Part shown: piece by piece, positions 1 through 11,554 of the stretch
Layout of the letters: each line of letters begins with the position of its first letter
Numbering within the stretch: the stretch's first letter is position 1
Source: Rhizomucor pusillus
Taxonomy: Eukaryota > Mucoromycota > Mucoromycetes > Mucorales > Lichtheimiaceae
DNA: 64,000 nt
Assembly (NCBI GenBank): GCA_900175165.2
Contig: FWWN02000185.1
Span: 1 to 64,000 of the forward strand
Direction of reading: 5' to 3'
Notes under the pieces: generated by a model
Told to the model about the DNA's origin: nothing
Seen by the model: the letters and a program-made list of their open reading frames with translations, nothing else
The model's database searches: none
Translations under genes and position numbers: made by a program

Positions 1-1173
1 AAATGTTACCACAAGCTCATGAAAACAAAAAAATAAACAGGTATAAAAAGAATTTTCAGGACATAATTTTGGACAGAGCGGGGAGCTACTCCTGACCTTC
101 CTTCGGGATAACATGCGAGTAGGCCGCCCTAGTGGCATATAATATGGACAGTTGGCCGACACCGGTACCTGCTCGGGTGGATGATGGCCGATGGCTGGCG
201 CTAGGGCGGTTAGGGGACTGGCGGTGCCGCCTCCACGCGGTGGTCCCTGGATATACCGTTGGAAACAACGTGAACTAAACGGCACCAGTATTCTTTTTGC
301 AATAACTTGACTATTGTAAACACCTTTTAGCTTGCTACTGGTTGCTATTGTATTGTTGTTGTAGTCTGTGATAGAGTGAGTATTCGTATCGGCGCGTTTG
401 CAAGTTCTGGTTCGTGGTTGCCTCAGAGATTGCTCTGCTCATTTCGACTTGCTCAGTGATCGTGAAGTGTTTCATTCGCCTTCCATAGCTCCTACGCCCT
501 ACTCTACCTTGCATGGTATGTCTGAGAGCTGCTGCGAGGGAAAGCTTACGTGTTCCGTCCACTTTACTTCTCCCAGTCAGTCAGAACGAACGAAGCTGCT
601 CTTGCCACTTCTGTTTCGAATATGAGAGCTATGATATTTATCACACTTGCAACGTAATACAAGTTTACGGACGCGTATTTCAACCATGGCTGCTGTAGCT
701 TTACGTTTTCTTGGAGATCTGTCAAAGGTTCTTCCAACAGCTCACTTTCATATTGCAACTCATTGAGAGCCAGGCTCTCCGGTCAAATATACTCTCTTTA
801 CTGCGCAGCCTGCTTGTTAATGTTGATGTAAATATATATTTCTATTAGTTTCTTCCATCGCCGTAAAGTCTTTGAGTACTGCTGGTTTTCCCTTTTCTTT
901 TCCTGAGCATCGCCTCTGTCAAATTCCTTGGGGAGGGCGGTATCACATGACCATGAAAAAATTTGGTTCTTGTTCTACCGATCCAAATTCACTCCTTTAC
1001 TTTTATATTTTATAGTTAAATGTATGGCTTTGACGCAAGATTCTGTTTTTTCAGCTTCCACAGAATTCGTACGTACTCGCTTCATCTCTGTACGACGATT
1101 ATGCGCCGACTCATCGTGCAACGTGCACGGACTCCAGCCAACGTCAATTCAAACACCGTCTGTTATGCAGAGA
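1..1173 (+). repeat. Dispersed direct repeat, copy A (left edge truncated)
   Basis: Two blocks match a second copy about 31 kb downstream in the same orientation. A 38-base block at 3-40 matches 31303-31340, and the long block 618-1173 matches about 31658-32193. The long block aligns almost end to end with a few small indels in its 5' half. The segment between the blocks (41-617 here, about 320 bases in copy B) does not align convincingly, so one copy has gained or lost sequence. No terminal inverted repeats, poly(A) tail or target-site duplications are visible, so I cannot assign a transposon class. The left end may lie outside the window. Confidence 0.85.
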
Positions 1174-1229
1174 TGAGCGTTTCCTCCAGCTTGCTGTCTC
1201 ATGCAGGACGATTCATACAATACTTTTGA
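1020..1229 (+). CDS. Small conserved ORF inside repeat copy A (69 residues)
   Basis: No family is recognised. The ATG follows an in-frame stop (TAA ATG) in both repeat copies. The first 51 codons align without gaps to the ORF at 32040-32240. I count 14 base differences over 1020-1173: nine at third codon positions, four at first, one at second. They cause five amino-acid changes. This third-position excess is the pattern expected of a constrained coding frame, but the numbers are small. Beyond codon 51 the two copies diverge completely. It could be a small gene, an exon of a larger gene, or chance. Confidence 0.35.
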   Translation: MYGFDARFCFFSFHRIRTYSLHLCTTIMRRLIVQRARTPANVNSNTVCYAEMSVSSSLLSHAGRFIQYF

Positions 1230-2924
1230 TTAATTAATAATAATAACAGAAATTATCGTTGCATGCTCCTTAGAAATAATAGCACGAAGTGTTACAGCGA
1301 AAAGCTCAGATACTGGCCTACTTTTAGGCAATAACGAACACTCGGGGTAATTATTCGACGCAGTGATGCTTCGCATATAGACTGTGCTGTTTTAAAACTT
1401 GCATATGAAAGCAACAAAGTTACCATACATATCCTGGAATGATCAAAAATGAATTCCATAGAGACCTAACTTTCTTTGAAATAGCTGGTGTTGCTCTTCG
1501 CGCTTCGTTTCAACCCGCTTTTACCACTTCTAAACCATTGCATTTGAGTCCTAAATCGTTAGAAACGAATACACTGTTTTTCACCGAATTTGATATCTAT
1601 GTCTGTTCAAGTTATTGAATTTACTGATCAATTGCCAATCCTCACTGGAAATACATGGCCGATCTCATCCCATCCTAAATCTTCCCTCAGTGATTGTTTT
1701 TGCTGCCTTCTGCAGCTGCTGACCATTGTTGATTTGAACTATCAGCCATGTATCAAAGCTCTGAAAAGTTTTTGTTGGTTGATTTGTATCTTTGCTCGCT
1801 GCAATTTCCACATCATCTCGCAGACAGCTTAGCTAATGGGCATTTGCCGTCGTCGCTTCACAACATTGCATTTAGGTTTCGCCAGTGGACTCTGGTTATG
1901 TTTTTCATAACGGCATTGCTCTCCGCATCATCTAAATAGGTTCCAACGCCTCCACACTGACAAATATATGGTGACTCAAAAGTAGTCAGTCCGGTTCTAA
2001 TATAGCATTTTTCACTTGTAGCTTCCTATTCAATTTTTTTGCCGTTTTCGTAAATATAGTATGCCTTTTACTGCCGGATCGTAACTTTTCTCCTCTTGCC
2101 ATACCTTTTATCCATCCTTTTGTTTGATATAAAGATGATGTACATCATAAACGGACCGTTTGTTTGGATTGGTAGGAGAGCTTAAGCTTTCGGCGACAGA
2201 GACTTCATCGTCATGAACCGGACAGCTTGCTCGTATAGCATCGTCCATGCAAAGTTATAGTAAACTGAAGATATCATCCAGTTAAACATATACGAGTACC
2301 ATAGAACTTTCAATGTCGTGAGAGGTACCATCTCCTTCTCGTTCTTCATTTTCGTGATCTGAAAACTCTGGCTCAATAGACAAACAAGGGAATTCCACCA
2401 TGATTTTCAAATACGAGCAATCTATCGTTGATTTGTAAAAGAAGTTGCTATGGCTCAGAATACATAATATGTAGGTTTCTTTACATTTCTCTATAAACTT
2501 GCTGCTCCTGTATGTATTCAGCGACATTATTAATTAAATACAAATTACTCGCGTCAATTTTTCAGATTGACAAGTTGCCCGAGAAAACTATGGCGAGTTT
2601 TGGCCTTGTTATTTAATAACGTGATTTCGAAATTAAAGGATCTCATGATATGCACGGTCTAACTGTCAGACAATATCTGGCATCCTTGTCTCTTACCCCA
2701 ATTTCCGGTGCGTACGGCGAAGTCGGAAGAACGGAGATTGTCATGCAAGGTGTAATGTAGATTCTGTTTCAAACGCATATCGACTAGCATTATTTTTATG
2801 CAAACAGTGGCATAGCAAAAGTATATCATGCAAACTGATGATCTGACTTTATACATTCGCACCTCACCACAGCGGATCAAAGCACCACACAAGTCGATCC
2901 GTTCCAGTATCTGCTACAGTACAT
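1230..2924. other. Intergenic, no supported gene
   Basis: AT-rich sequence with no long reading frame. The minus strand at about 1950-2530 contains peptide-like stretches, including an acidic segment around 2330-2400 (EPEFSDHENEEREGD), but they are broken by several stops and I could not join them with plausible introns. It could be a decayed gene. The 3' end may carry the CCDC6-like promoter. Confidence 0.4.
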
Positions 2925-5142
2925 ATGCCAACATTTTTGAGTCGATGTAGAAACATACTACAAGAAGATCTATCTAAAGTTTCTCTGACAACTTCTATTC
3001 CTTCTCCTCCCGCTTTTCATGAAGACTTGTTCTCCAATTTTGGATCTCCAATGCTCACCGGAGTTGACCATTTCAGGCTATTGCAAAGAATTTCACCCCC
3101 GTTTCAGCAGCTTTTCTTCGAACGCCCTTTTCTCGATCCAAGGAATCCGACCTACATGGACAATCAGCCGGAGAGAGACGCAAATAAATCGCAGCAACAT
3201 ACAAACATGGAAAGCCAAGAGTCAGAGCGCCAGACGTCGGTTAGTTTATATTTCTGGTGTTTGGGATCGAAGCGCCTGTGAACCTTCTATGCCGATCTTT
3301 CTAATTCTATTTGTGCAAGAATGAGCGCGTGCTGGCCGAACTTCATCAAAGCGAGCAAAAACTCAACCAGTCGTTGCGGGAGCAGCTCGAAAGAGTAAAT
3401 GAGGAGACAGGTATAGAGTTCCTGCCTGGTTTTCATTGATGCATATTTCTAGGCGCGTAAAGACAAGGCACATCTGGAAGCAGACCTGGAGTATCGTGCG
3501 AAATCTTTCCAAGCGACGCTCGACCGCCTGCAGGCTGGATCAAGGTATTACCTATGCGCCGATAGATATATCTAGTTTAGCGCCAGTGTAATTTATGTAT
3601 CCCGTTTCTTTTTTATCCGTTTAGCGAGTACACCACCAAGTTTGATACCCTGATCAATATACAGGACATTGAGGAACTCCGCAATGAGACCAAAAAGCTG
3701 CACGAGAAATGTATACAGCAAGCAGCACGCATAAAGAAGCTAGAATTCGATCTAGAAATGGAACAAGGACACGTCAATATCCTCAGACACGATAATCAAA
3801 TGCTGCGGCAAATGACCGTCGACATGGTATGGAGAGAATTATTGTAAACTATACTTGGTAGCTGCATATTAATTACTTGCGTCGCTTGGTATAGACTGCA
3901 TTGGCAGAACAGGAAGAAGAATATATTTCAAACAAGCTGTTAAAACGTATCTCTGGTCTGAAAAAGGAAAAAGGAGAGCTATTAGTGCAAGTCGAGCAAG
4001 AAGAAGAATACATGACAAACATGTTGCAGAAAAAACTAAATCAGGTAAACAGTATAAACCTTTATGAGTTATTAGCCGTGTCGGAAGGTGTGCAAATTAA
4101 CACGTGCATTATATATGTAGCTGCAAAAAGAGAAAGTCGATATTGAGAATGCGTTGGAGCAAGAACAAGAATATATCGTCAATAAACTTCGCAAACAACT
4201 GGATTCACTCCGTGCCCAGCAACCTGGACAGTCACCGTCACGTAGCGTATCAGACATTGCTGGAAGCACACCAGGATCGATACCCGTCAGCCCAGTCGTT
4301 ACTGGATCTGGTACATCGCCGTCACTAGGCGGATCAAAGAAGTGGATATCACCACACAGCACAGGTGCGCCGGTCGAGGGCCCTCCCACCGGCCTCATTG
4401 AAGTATTGCGGGCTGAAATTGCTGCATTGAAGAACAAAACTGCCGAAATGCAGAAAGAGTGTAAGATAAGGCTTCGCATTTACTGCAAGCAGGCTAATAA
4501 TATTTCTGTCAGTTATGAGCAAAGTTCAGCAATGCAACAAGTACAAGAGCGAGTTGATTCAATTCCGGAAACAAAACAATATGCCAATCGATGACATACC
4601 CATGGATGAAGGGTAAAAAGACTAGTCACTACGTAGAAGCATGCACATTTTTCCTAATTCAAATTCACAGTATACCACCAGTATTCCGTTCTGTGCCACC
4701 TTCACCGGGACGACAAGTCCGAGTAAGTGACAAGTTAAGGTCTGTCAGCGCGCACAACACGCAAGATTGACAAATTTTTAGACTCGCCGGTCAACGTCAA
4801 CTTCTTCACAAAGATCGATAACTTCAGACAAAGCGAATACCAACCTGAATGCAATTCCTCCACTTCAGTTAGATAATAGTTCATCGACGTCTACGAGCGC
4901 CTCGCACAGCGAAACCACTGCAACACAGGCTCAGCCTATACCCGACGCATCTGGCTCGCGCTCACGTTCAGGTAAGCGTGGCTTGAATAAAGAGTAACAT
5001 TTATAACTCCTGACTATCCATGATAGCATCAACAAGCTCGAATACAGGTAGTCACTCGAGGAGAGAGGCTGCTTCCAGACGCATATCCGGAAGCCTTTTC
5101 GGGTTGAGTTCGCCGCCACCTCAGCACCCACCTCATCCGTAG
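2925..5142 (+). CDS. CCDC6: CCDC6-like coiled-coil protein (DUF2046)
   Basis: Eight or so exons join in frame into a protein that is mostly coiled coil. Three consecutive units share an acidic core: EQEEEYISNKLLKRI, EQEEEYMTNMLQKKL and EQEQEYIVNKLRKQL. This spaced repeat is diagnostic of the CCDC6/H4 family. The animal member is a signalling scaffold and pro-apoptotic phosphoprotein; its role in fungi is unclear. Introns seen include 3240-3319, one starting GTAAAT after ...EQLER, and one just before 3896. A Ser/Pro-rich tail with many SR, SxS and PPP stretches ends in PPPQHPPHP. The start is uncertain: 2925 gives about 75 low-complexity residues before the ATG at 3156, which is also in frame and a reasonable alternative. 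Confidence 0.85.
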
Positions 5143-5371
5143 CAAAACTGGCTAGCAGTGTCTATTTTCCATACATAATACATGAATGCTTTTAAATGAT
5201 TGTGACCTAGTAATCAGGGCCTTATTTTCTGGAAAACAAAAGAGTTGTCTTGCTTGAAAAAAAAATACAATGTACAAGATGTGTGAGTGGGCTTTAAGCG
5301 TATGAATTATAGAAATATACTTTAACAGGTTGGGGAGAGGAAGAAGGAGATTGGAGGAACTTGATCATGCT

Positions 5372-6969
5372 CTATAGCTCGGCAACGTAATTTCCGGGGA
5401 AAATGCCAGTCTGACCTCGCAGTCGTCCAGTCCACCAGTCATTCTGATCTGCAGTGCGTTCAATGACTTCGATTTTATCATCCTTTTTAAAACTCAAGTC
5501 ACCATCCGCTTGTGCATCGTAATCATACAACGCAACCACATATTGCGTTTTGGCCTTATTGGCGATAGGTGGCGGAGGAGGTGGGGATGGTCCTGATCGG
5601 GACGTAGAACGCTGATGACCACAGTATCCAGTTGCTGCTGCTGCTGCTGCTCCTCCGCCGTAGCCAGCAGCGCCAGCTCCATATCCATATTCCTTGCTGT
5701 CGCCGTTCATAGGAGTTGAGTCTAACGTTACACCGCCCGCGGCGCCGTATGCTGGCGGTGGCGGGCTGCTCATCATTCCATTTTCTTGTTGTCGCAAAGC
5801 CGCTCGCTCCTTCAATGTAAGCTTAGAGTTGTTTTGACCTCCAGATACGCTCAACCAAGCCTTGCCGCCGGATTTAAGCAAGTCCAGGTTCTCCATTTCA
5901 GCACGGGCATCTCGCTGTGATCTTCGCCAGTTGTATCCATCTTCGATTGGCATGTTAAGTGTGGGGAAGTGTTCTGCGTTTGCATTTGCAAGCTCGTAGC
6001 AACGAGCATATATCATGCCATAAATCTTGCACTGTAAAAAGTAGAGGCTGTTGAAGACTGGTTCGATAAACTGTGCTTTCATGTGGAAAAATCGTGGCAG
6101 CTCTTGCTTCAGCATGTCGTTAAGGTATTCGTAATCCTGGGTTGCAGTTTCCAATTGCTGTTCGATCTTGTAAATCTGTTTCTCCTCACTAAAGCTACGC
6201 TGTTCCTTCGCTTTAAGCTTGTTGAGCGAAGCTCTGTGTCGATCATAATCAATCTGCTTGTGGTTACGCTTGACAATCGTCTTTTGTATCGTTTTTATGA
6301 TATCTTTCAATTCCAAAGTGGGTCCAATGACGTAGCGGTCGACGGCGTCCTGTCCGAAGGAAGAATGCTTAGTACCAGCCAATTTTAACGCATTTGCCAA
6401 GGCAACATACCAATTCGGGTAAGACCTCATCCCGGCAGTAAGCCATCGCTGCCTCAGCATCATTTGCGGCCTGCACCGCGGATGCAGGTGTTTGTTGAAA
6501 ACGTCGCTGAACTCCGCCTTCTTCCGCCTGTACGCCAAGCTGAGAGTCGTATATGACGGTCAAGAAGGATGCCATGGCTGCCTGATGTGTCAGCAGGGCT
6601 GTACCGAAATAATAAAATTATAATATGTCAGCGTTCATATCCAATCCGTGCACACACATGACCATCGCTCTGGTTACCAGATATGCTATCTCGAAACGCT
6701 CGAGCATCCTTGTCAAGTCTATCGATAACCTTGGAAAACTCGGTGAAACGCTTCTCCAGGTTGATGAAGTCGGTGTCTCGTGTGACTAGCGAGCGAGAAT
6801 GAGACAATGCGTCTTCCAATGCATCAATTACGGCTGCTGTTTACCTTCAGACTTTTTCGATAGGATTTGGTGTGGTAGACGGCTGACAGCTTTTTGCAAA
6901 CCCTTGCACTCTCTTGAGTATGGTGTTTACAATCAAGTTTCCAAAAGAATAGCCTACCTTCCAACTCAT
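5372..6969 (-). CDS. RVS167: RVS167/amphiphysin-type BAR-SH3 protein
   Basis: It binds and curves membrane at endocytic sites and links it to actin through its SH3 domain. The N-terminal BAR domain begins MSWK (a four-codon first exon at 6958-6969) followed by RVQGFAKAVSRLPHQIL, the amphipathic helix typical of Rvs167/Hob1. Exons continue through the helical bundle (TDFINLEKRFTEFSKVIDRL, then the frame ending KAQFIEPVFNSLYFLQ). A Gly/Ala/Pro-rich linker follows, and the C-terminal SH3 shows VVALYDYDAQADGDLSF, NDWWTGRL and GIFPGNYV. Near 6350-6410 the intron is best read from GTATGT to GGACAG, with a TACTAAG branch, giving ...VLPEL/DAVDRYVIGP. Its 3' end faces CCDC6, with 229 bases between the stops. 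Confidence 0.93.
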
Positions 6970-7402
6970 TGTGGAGAATGGCAAAAGACGAGAAGAAAAA
7001 GAACTGAAAAGAAGGGCTTTCGTCGGGCAGCTCGGCGCAAGGGCTCCCCGAGATTCAGAATGCGAAAAGAAGTTTCTTTGAAACTCAGCAGAATTTACCT
7101 TTCTGCGCGCCTTTTTGCTCAGCATGAAAAGGCATAGAACAATCATTCTTGTAAACCAAACGCAGGCTTTTTCTTTGACAATAGTAAATGTTGTCAATTG
7201 TTTTTTGGACAGACTTAAATGAAACTAGAGCTTTTCTTTGCTTTATCTTTATAGAAATCTGTTATAAAATGCCAACATCCCAGACAGACTGACATTTATC
7301 ACGATGCAACACAATGTGGAGACAAAATTTGAACCGACAGGCAGGTTGAATATATTGTGAGTACTTTTAATGCAAAAATGAAGATATATTGTACAAGATG
7401 GT
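6970..7402. other. RVS167 upstream region, no gene seen
   Basis: About 430 bases between the RVS167 start and the EAPP stop. Several short frames exist on both strands but none resembles a protein family or has good splice context. It presumably holds the RVS167 promoter and the EAPP 3' untranslated region. Confidence 0.5.
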
Positions 7403-8048
7403 TTATGCAGGGATTACATTGAAAAAATGATATACTTCTTCGTTATCCAACATCGCAACGTGCGTGTCGCACGTTTCGCATTTGACAGGAAAATAGCTTT
7501 CACCGCCCGAGTTCTTTGGTGTATAGCGCTCTGTCTTGATCACTTTACAGTTCGTAACAAACATTGCGCGGAATTGATTAGGGTATTTCTCATGCCTACA
7601 AAAATGCATATTTTCATTTAGACATGTAAAATGTATATAAACCTATCGCTTTTACCTCTGACAACTGTAGCACAATGTTGTGAAGCATAAAGGGCATGTC
7701 AGTATAGCGTCAGTGCGGGCTTCTTTTCTGGCCTGCCCCGGCGGTGCCGCTTCTGCATAAGAAAACAAAAACATAAGCGTATGCTCCTCTTCTTTTTGTA
7801 TGTAATAGTATGCAATAGAAAGGGGAATACTTGCTCTTGATTTGTCCAATGACCCATGCTTCGTCTTTATCGTCGAGATCGGGATCATACAGTAACTCAT
7901 CGTTTGTCGGTATCCGGCGGTCAATCGTTCGTCGATCGCCTTGACGTTTTGCACCAGGAAGACCGATTCCAGCTGATTCTTCATTGTCTTCGTCCTCCTC
8001 GTCTGTGTCAAAGTAAATATCGTCGTAAACCTTATCCTTCTTGTCCAT
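7403..8048 (-). CDS. EAPP: E2F-associated phosphoprotein (EAPP) homolog
   Basis: The start MDKKDKVYDDIYFDTDEED begins an acidic N-terminus, then NDELLYDPDLDDKDEAWV, both typical of EAPP. After an intron comes the conserved C-terminal zinc-ribbon-like region: CPLCFTTLCYSCQRHEKYP, FRAMFVTNCKV, a CETC pair and the ending EVYHFFNVIPA. In animals EAPP is nuclear and interacts with E2F factors; the fungal role is unknown and only the fold can be inferred. The start lies 95 bases from the VMA7 start on the opposite strand, so the two probably share one promoter. Confidence 0.88.
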
Positions 8049-8143
8049 AAGAGAAAAAAAGGAAAGAAACGCCGACAGACGCCCTTTCCCGTTTGCGCTG
8101 TTTCTTTCTGCCCTTGAAACTTCGCAACTTGCTCTTCTTGTCA
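8049..8143. promoter_or_regulatory. Shared divergent promoter EAPP / VMA7
   Basis: The 95 bases between two divergent start codons must hold both 5' leaders and core promoter elements. The stretch is pyrimidine-rich on the VMA7 strand (CCCTTTCCCGTTTGCGCTG, TTTCTTTCTGCCC). No clear TATA box is present. The inference rests on gene arrangement only. Confidence 0.5.
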
Positions 8144-8788
8144 ATGTCGGGCGCACACAAGGATCGCAATTTTATCGCCGTCATTGGCGACGAGGTAAAT
8201 GCCAACTAACCGTGCTCTCCGTGTCGTGCTCGGCTGATGAACCTCGGTTTAGGACTCTGTGACCGGTTTGCTCTTGGCAGGCATTGGCCACGTCAACCAG
8301 CAGCAAAAACGTAACTTCCTAGTCGTCGATGCCAGTAAGTCGAGAGTTCGACAGAGAGAGGAAAGCGCGAGAGGCAATATTAAACTGTTAACTTGGAACC
8401 GACAGAAACACCTCTCGCCACCATTGAGGAAACGTTTACGGAATTCACTCGTCGAAAGGACATCGCCATCATTTTGATTAACCAGCACGTAAGGGGTCGC
8501 ACACACGTTATATGCATAGTTACTTGAAATACGACGTGTCAAAATAACATACATTCGCGGTGCATGCGCGCATATACTAGATTGCTGAAGATATCCGAGA
8601 ACTGATCGATAGTCATCAAGCTGCTTTCCCTACCGTACTCGAGATACCCTCCAAAGACCATCCCTATGGTAAGTCGCTATTGACACATTCAAGGGGTTCG
8701 GTATATGTTTTGCTGATGTACGAGATCCCTTCCAGATCCCGAAAAAGATAGCGTTCTTAAGCGTGTCAGAAGATTGTTTGGTGAATAA
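8144..8788 (+). CDS. VMA7: V-type proton ATPase subunit F
   Basis: This is a small central-stalk subunit of the V1 sector, which couples ATP hydrolysis to rotation and acidification of vacuoles. Five exons join in frame: [17 protein letters not shown], then [18 protein letters not shown], then the exon reaching [10 protein letters not shown], then [17 protein letters not shown], and finally [17 protein letters not shown]. The total is about 120 residues, normal for the family. The IAVIGDE and [13 protein letters not shown] motifs are family signatures. The gene converges on the NOT1-like gene, with 121 bases between the stops. Confidence 0.95.
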
Positions 8789-8909
8789 TTCAGAGTGTAT
8801 TACAGTAAAGACAGCATTCTTGTTCGAGAAATGATAAAGCGAGGATTATGTACATATATATAATAGTCGTCTACTAGTAAGGGAATTTTTCGACTGGGAA
8901 ATTTAGAAG

Positions 8910-11419
8910 CTATACCGTTCGCTTGATAGATCTCGATACGTTGTCAAACAGACGCTCTATATCAGGTGCGCATCGAATAAAATCATGCTTCCAAAAGTCA
9001 GGGTTCTTGATCAGACTAATGAACGTCGCCAGCAGACCCCATGGATGCGGTCGGTTTACAATCAGTCGTTCCAGAAGTACACGCGTGATCTGCTCTTTCA
9101 GTGCCTCTGGTTGTGTGAAGAACAGATGGAGCAGAAGTGTGCTAAAGTAATAAGTGTGGTTGTTGGGATACCGCAGGTGATCTGCAATGGCATTGAGCAG
9201 CAAGTATCGACCCTTGCATGGTAAATCGTGTAACAGTTTCTTATACGCGCGCGTTGCTGGAATGTTTTCAATCGGTGCGTCGCTGGCAGCATTCTTTGAA
9301 CCAATGTACAAGACAAAGGCGCCCATCACATCACCAGATTCTTCCGCTGATAATCGTTCCAGAGCCATTGTGTAAAAAGCATTGTTCTCTGTCTGGCAGA
9401 AATTGTCGATTGCCGACCGGAAATCATCGCCTAGTGCCTTAATATAGCTCATTACCAGCACAGGATCCTGCTTGAATTCAGGAAGTCGGTCCAGCCGAAG
9501 GTCCGGGGTGAAAGGATCAGGCAAATGCATCACTCTCGGGAAAGCAGACAAGACTAAATTCCGCAGTTGGATGCAAGAATGAGGGATCACTTGCACGAAC
9601 ACCATATAGTGTTCGCAAAGGAATTCCGGGAAATCATGCAGCAATACAACAAGGAACCGCAGGGTGCCACGGTAGAACTGTCTGGTTGCTTTCTGGAGTA
9701 TTTGCCTATCCAACAATGGACCCAAAAATCGGAGCAATGCAAGCACCAGCTTTTGACACATGAGCCATCCCTTATATCGATCGTTGTTGGCGAGTAATTC
9801 GGGAACGAATGCACGATGAGAAATCAACTGCAGCCATGAAAATGCAAAGCCAGGAAACTGCATTGGCTGCAAAGTATACAAAGCATCGCTGTACAGGCAT
9901 TTCATATTAGTAATATTGCAACTGATGGTCAGTAAAAGTTATTGCTATAACTTACCAGAATGCTTTTACAATGCCTGCATGCACTTGATTTATCCGGATT
10001 TTTGAGAGCTCCAAATAAAGCGAAGACAAGATGCGGAGGAATGGCTTTTGATTAAAGTTGGTTCCTCTTGCTTCGTGGTGCTGTGCAAGGACTAGTATCA
10101 CGACGGAGAATGCCCGGCTAGCCAATGCAATCTTCTTGTCAAGATCCTTCTCGACCTTGACCATATACGCGACAAGTTTGCCAAACGAGTCGATCAACTG
10201 CAGTGCACGTTTTTGAAACGTTGCACTCAGGGCCTTAAAGGATAAAAAGTGATCTACACAGGTATCGACGCACACTCGGAAGAAATAGCACTGGTCGTCC
10301 CGGTCCTTTACAGTCTCTTGCACCTTTTTCGCCATATCCCGATACAGCTGATGACCGGCCATTGGATGCTGACATAATCGGAACCATTCAGCCAGCAGCA
10401 TTCGAAGATCCAAACACTCGATAGCCGGTTTTTCCTTTGACTGGTACGGCGCACCGATCAGCTTTTTGAGTTGCTCCATAAACTGTGTTGCATTCGACTC
10501 TGTCCGTTCCTTCAAAGCAGCCAAGGTCAACGTATGGTCTTCAAGGAAAGTGATTGGACTCGGTGATAAAAGACATATACTAAGCAGATCAACTGCAAAC
10601 TGGATGACGACTTCCTGGTTGTTGCGCACATGCTTTGCAAGATAAATGTCATACTCCTCCAGTGGTACTAGTTCGTGCCGTATTAACATGGCGATAACCG
10701 GTGCATTGTATTTTCGCTGCAATGGATCAGCTCAGGATATGTAATTAAAGTTTTAACGCTGTGGCACTTACCTCGTCTTCAGAGTAGACAATCCATAGTA
10801 AAGCCTCCTTTGCGACATCCACAGACATCTCAAATAATGATTGTAAGAATCCGGTGTATGCTTCAAGCGCAAAGTTGGTATTGCTCTTGTACAGCATATA
10901 TACAACTTTTTCTACAAATGTAAGCATGGTCTGCAGCGGCGTTGGACTTTGTGTAATGAGGAGAGGAATTTGCCGCATCAGGAGACAGATATCGTGGTTC
11001 GGTGGAAGCAGTGCACAGGTGCTGATTCCCGATGTTCGAATCAGCCGATCTAGTTCGAGAAGCAGTTGCTGCAACGACATGGTAGTTGAATATAAAGGTA
11101 ATATCACCGAGCGCTTCAGAAAAAATGTACCTCTAACTTTGCTGTTACGACATTGGTGGACGTAAGATTTAACGGTGAACCGTTCATGAAGCTTGTGGGG
11201 GAAACTAAGTCTCCGCGCATCAGGACAAAAAGGAAGCGTCAAGAATTTGAAAGGTAAAGCTCAATGCTCACCATCAAATGCTAATGCACTGTCTTGTGCT
11301 TGCTGTCCGTTCATGGTGTTGTTTTGATCAAACATGTTGTGAAGTCGCATTCTGCTTTCGAACCAAGTCGCAAAAGAATTAAAATTTTGTATCGGTGGTG
11401 TTCGGCTTTTTGATGACAT
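8910..11419 (-). CDS. NOT1: CCR4-NOT scaffold NOT1, C-terminal module only
   Basis: NOT1 is the scaffold of the CCR4-NOT deadenylase; its C-terminal domain docks the NOT2-NOT3/5 module. This gene encodes only that part, roughly 750-800 residues against about 2,000 for a usual NOT1. The start MSSKSRTPPIQNFNSF at 11419 is followed by introns giving SPTSFMNGSPLNLTSTN, then the helical region (LLMRQIPLLITQSPTP, LAEWFRLCQHPM, YFFRVCVDTCVDHFL) and the NOT1 superfamily domain (PGFAFSWLQLISHRAFVPEL, LRFLVVLLHDFPEFLCEHY, LPDPFTPDLRLDRLPE, RYPNNHTYYFSTLLLHLFF). The N-terminal TTP-, CAF1- and CAF40-binding regions are absent. They cannot lie just upstream, because SEC24 ends 136 bases away. Likely a split or duplicated NOT1. 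Confidence 0.9.
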
Positions 11420-11554
11420 TTGGCCCTGAATGGGTGGTTGTTTAGAAACAGATTCAAAAGTGTATAAAGTGTACAAGATTCTTTCTTGAATGATTATACA
11501 AAATGCATGCAAAATATACTAATAGAGCGTTTCATAACTTTATATGTCATCAGA

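Noticed and set aside
1950..2530. Peptide-like minus-strand segments suggesting an old gene
   Set aside because: Several stops, no consistent splice joins, no recognisable motif; recorded only as an intergenic note.
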